Assembly: GCA_963721305.1 (NCBI GenBank)
Contig: CAVRIR010000006.1
Coordinates: 700,039-764,038 of the forward strand
Reading direction: 5' to 3'
DNA: 64,000 nt
From: DATAES01 sp963721305
Lineage (GTDB): Bacteria > Actinomycetota > Acidimicrobiia > Acidimicrobiales > JACDCH01
The notes beneath the pieces are model-generated. The model was not told the origin of the DNA, searched no databases, and saw nothing but the letters and a program-made list of their open reading frames with translations. Both the position numbers and the translations under genes were made by a program. Of this stretch, positions 63,655-64,000 are shown piece by piece. Position 1 is the first letter of the stretch; each line of letters opens with the position of its first letter.

Positions 63655-63830
63655 CTTAGCGCTACCGTCAGGATGTTGGCGATCGGGGAGTGGCTTGGTT
63701 GCAGCTGCGAGTGGGTTGGCCGAGCAGCGTCTCGCGCTGGCTGTGGAGGCCGCGCAACTCGGTACGCGGACTTGGGACATGGCTTCGGCCATCACGACGT
63801 GGGGACAAGGACACCTCATCCGTCCTCCCA
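63655..63830 (+). pseudogene. broken second copy of the 5' end of the PAS-SpoIIE gene
   Basis: AEQRLALAVEAAQLG and TWDMASAITTWGQGH repeat the start of the phosphatase at 10.8 kb. At DNA level 63722-63763 matches 10803-10844 in 41 of 42 bases, and similarity continues into the upstream leader. After about base 63820 the match stops and no PP2C domain follows before the window end. Confidence 0.65.
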
Positions 63831-64000
63831 GTGCCGTCACCATCATGTCCTCTTGCTGGCGTCTCTCCCGTGATGGGCTTCCAGTCGTACCGGCCCGCGG
63901 CTGATTCTCGCCACGGTGATGTACGTACCGGCGACGCAATGGGCATACAGGGGTAATGAGGCCGAAAGCTCAGGTGCGCCGGTTTGCGCCGATTCCGACC

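Noticed and set aside
1..64000. CRISPR arrays, rRNA genes, phage structural genes or a replication origin
   Set aside because: No regularly spaced repeats, rRNA-like stretches, capsid/tail genes or DnaA-box clusters were noticed.

Overview
The window is high-GC DNA with frequent GTG and TTG starts and 4-bp stop/start overlaps. It carries GAF-ANTAR regulators, a LuxR-type regulator, STAND-type cyclase regulators, a DinB/mycothiol-type enzyme and an LAxTG-like cell-wall anchoring signal. This points to an actinobacterium, possibly of the Acidimicrobiia or a related soil lineage; the lineage is inferred from gene content only.

Layout. 0-2 kb: the 3' part of an MFS exporter gene, a tiny overlapping operon of one membrane peptide and two zinc-ribbon proteins, and a winged-helix regulator. 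2.2-7 kb: two GT4 glycosyltransferases, an (alpha/alpha)6-type protein and a GH130 enzyme, which look like one glycan pathway. 7.2-12 kb: signalling genes (two GAF-ANTAR proteins, a LuxR-type protein that seems to lack its N-terminus, a PAS-SpoIIE phosphatase). 12-20.4 kb: a cobalamin uptake locus. A cobalamin riboswitch on the minus strand precedes two secreted proteins that together resemble the two domains of animal transcobalamin/intrinsic factor. They are followed by a single-chain EcfT-EcfA-EcfA' transporter protein, an S component and a nitrilase-family enzyme; a BtuF-like protein lies divergently. 20.4-23.5 kb: a DUF899 protein, an SDR with a divergent HxlR regulator and paired operators, and a PIG-L deacetylase. 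23.5-32.5 kb: a locus for guanidine/urea-type nitrogen (two DUF1989 proteins, a carboxyltransferase without biotin carboxylase or biotin carrier, split allophanate hydrolase, an NMT1/SsuA-type ABC transporter). A TetR repressor sits in the middle, and the same 19-bp palindrome lies in front of both arms. 33-45 kb: sulfotransferase plus partner, a MarR-controlled small operon, two divergent cyclase-like/ATPase regulators and an FAD oxidoreductase.

45-55 kb differs from the rest. It starts with an ANTAR-domain remnant and an IS256-family element with 30-bp inverted ends. It continues with a MacAB-like exporter, lipoprotein, VanY-like peptidase, two-component system, SigJ-like sigma factor and AhpD-like protein, almost all broken by single-base frameshifts while the protein sequence between breaks stays well conserved. 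This is either recent decay or a poorly resolved stretch of assembly. 55-62 kb: a hydrolase, an ArsR-SRPBCC-DinB operon with a clear promoter, and a PadR-ABC-FtsX exporter operon (two frameshifts). 62-64 kb: another small membrane peptide plus zinc-ribbon pair, a low-affinity iron permease-like protein, and a broken second copy of the 5' end of the PAS-SpoIIE gene seen at 10.8 kb.

The most interesting unit is the cobalamin locus: the riboswitch ties a split, surface-displayed transcobalamin-like pair to an ECF transporter. The nitrogen locus is second, because of its unusual domain inventory and its probable TetR control.
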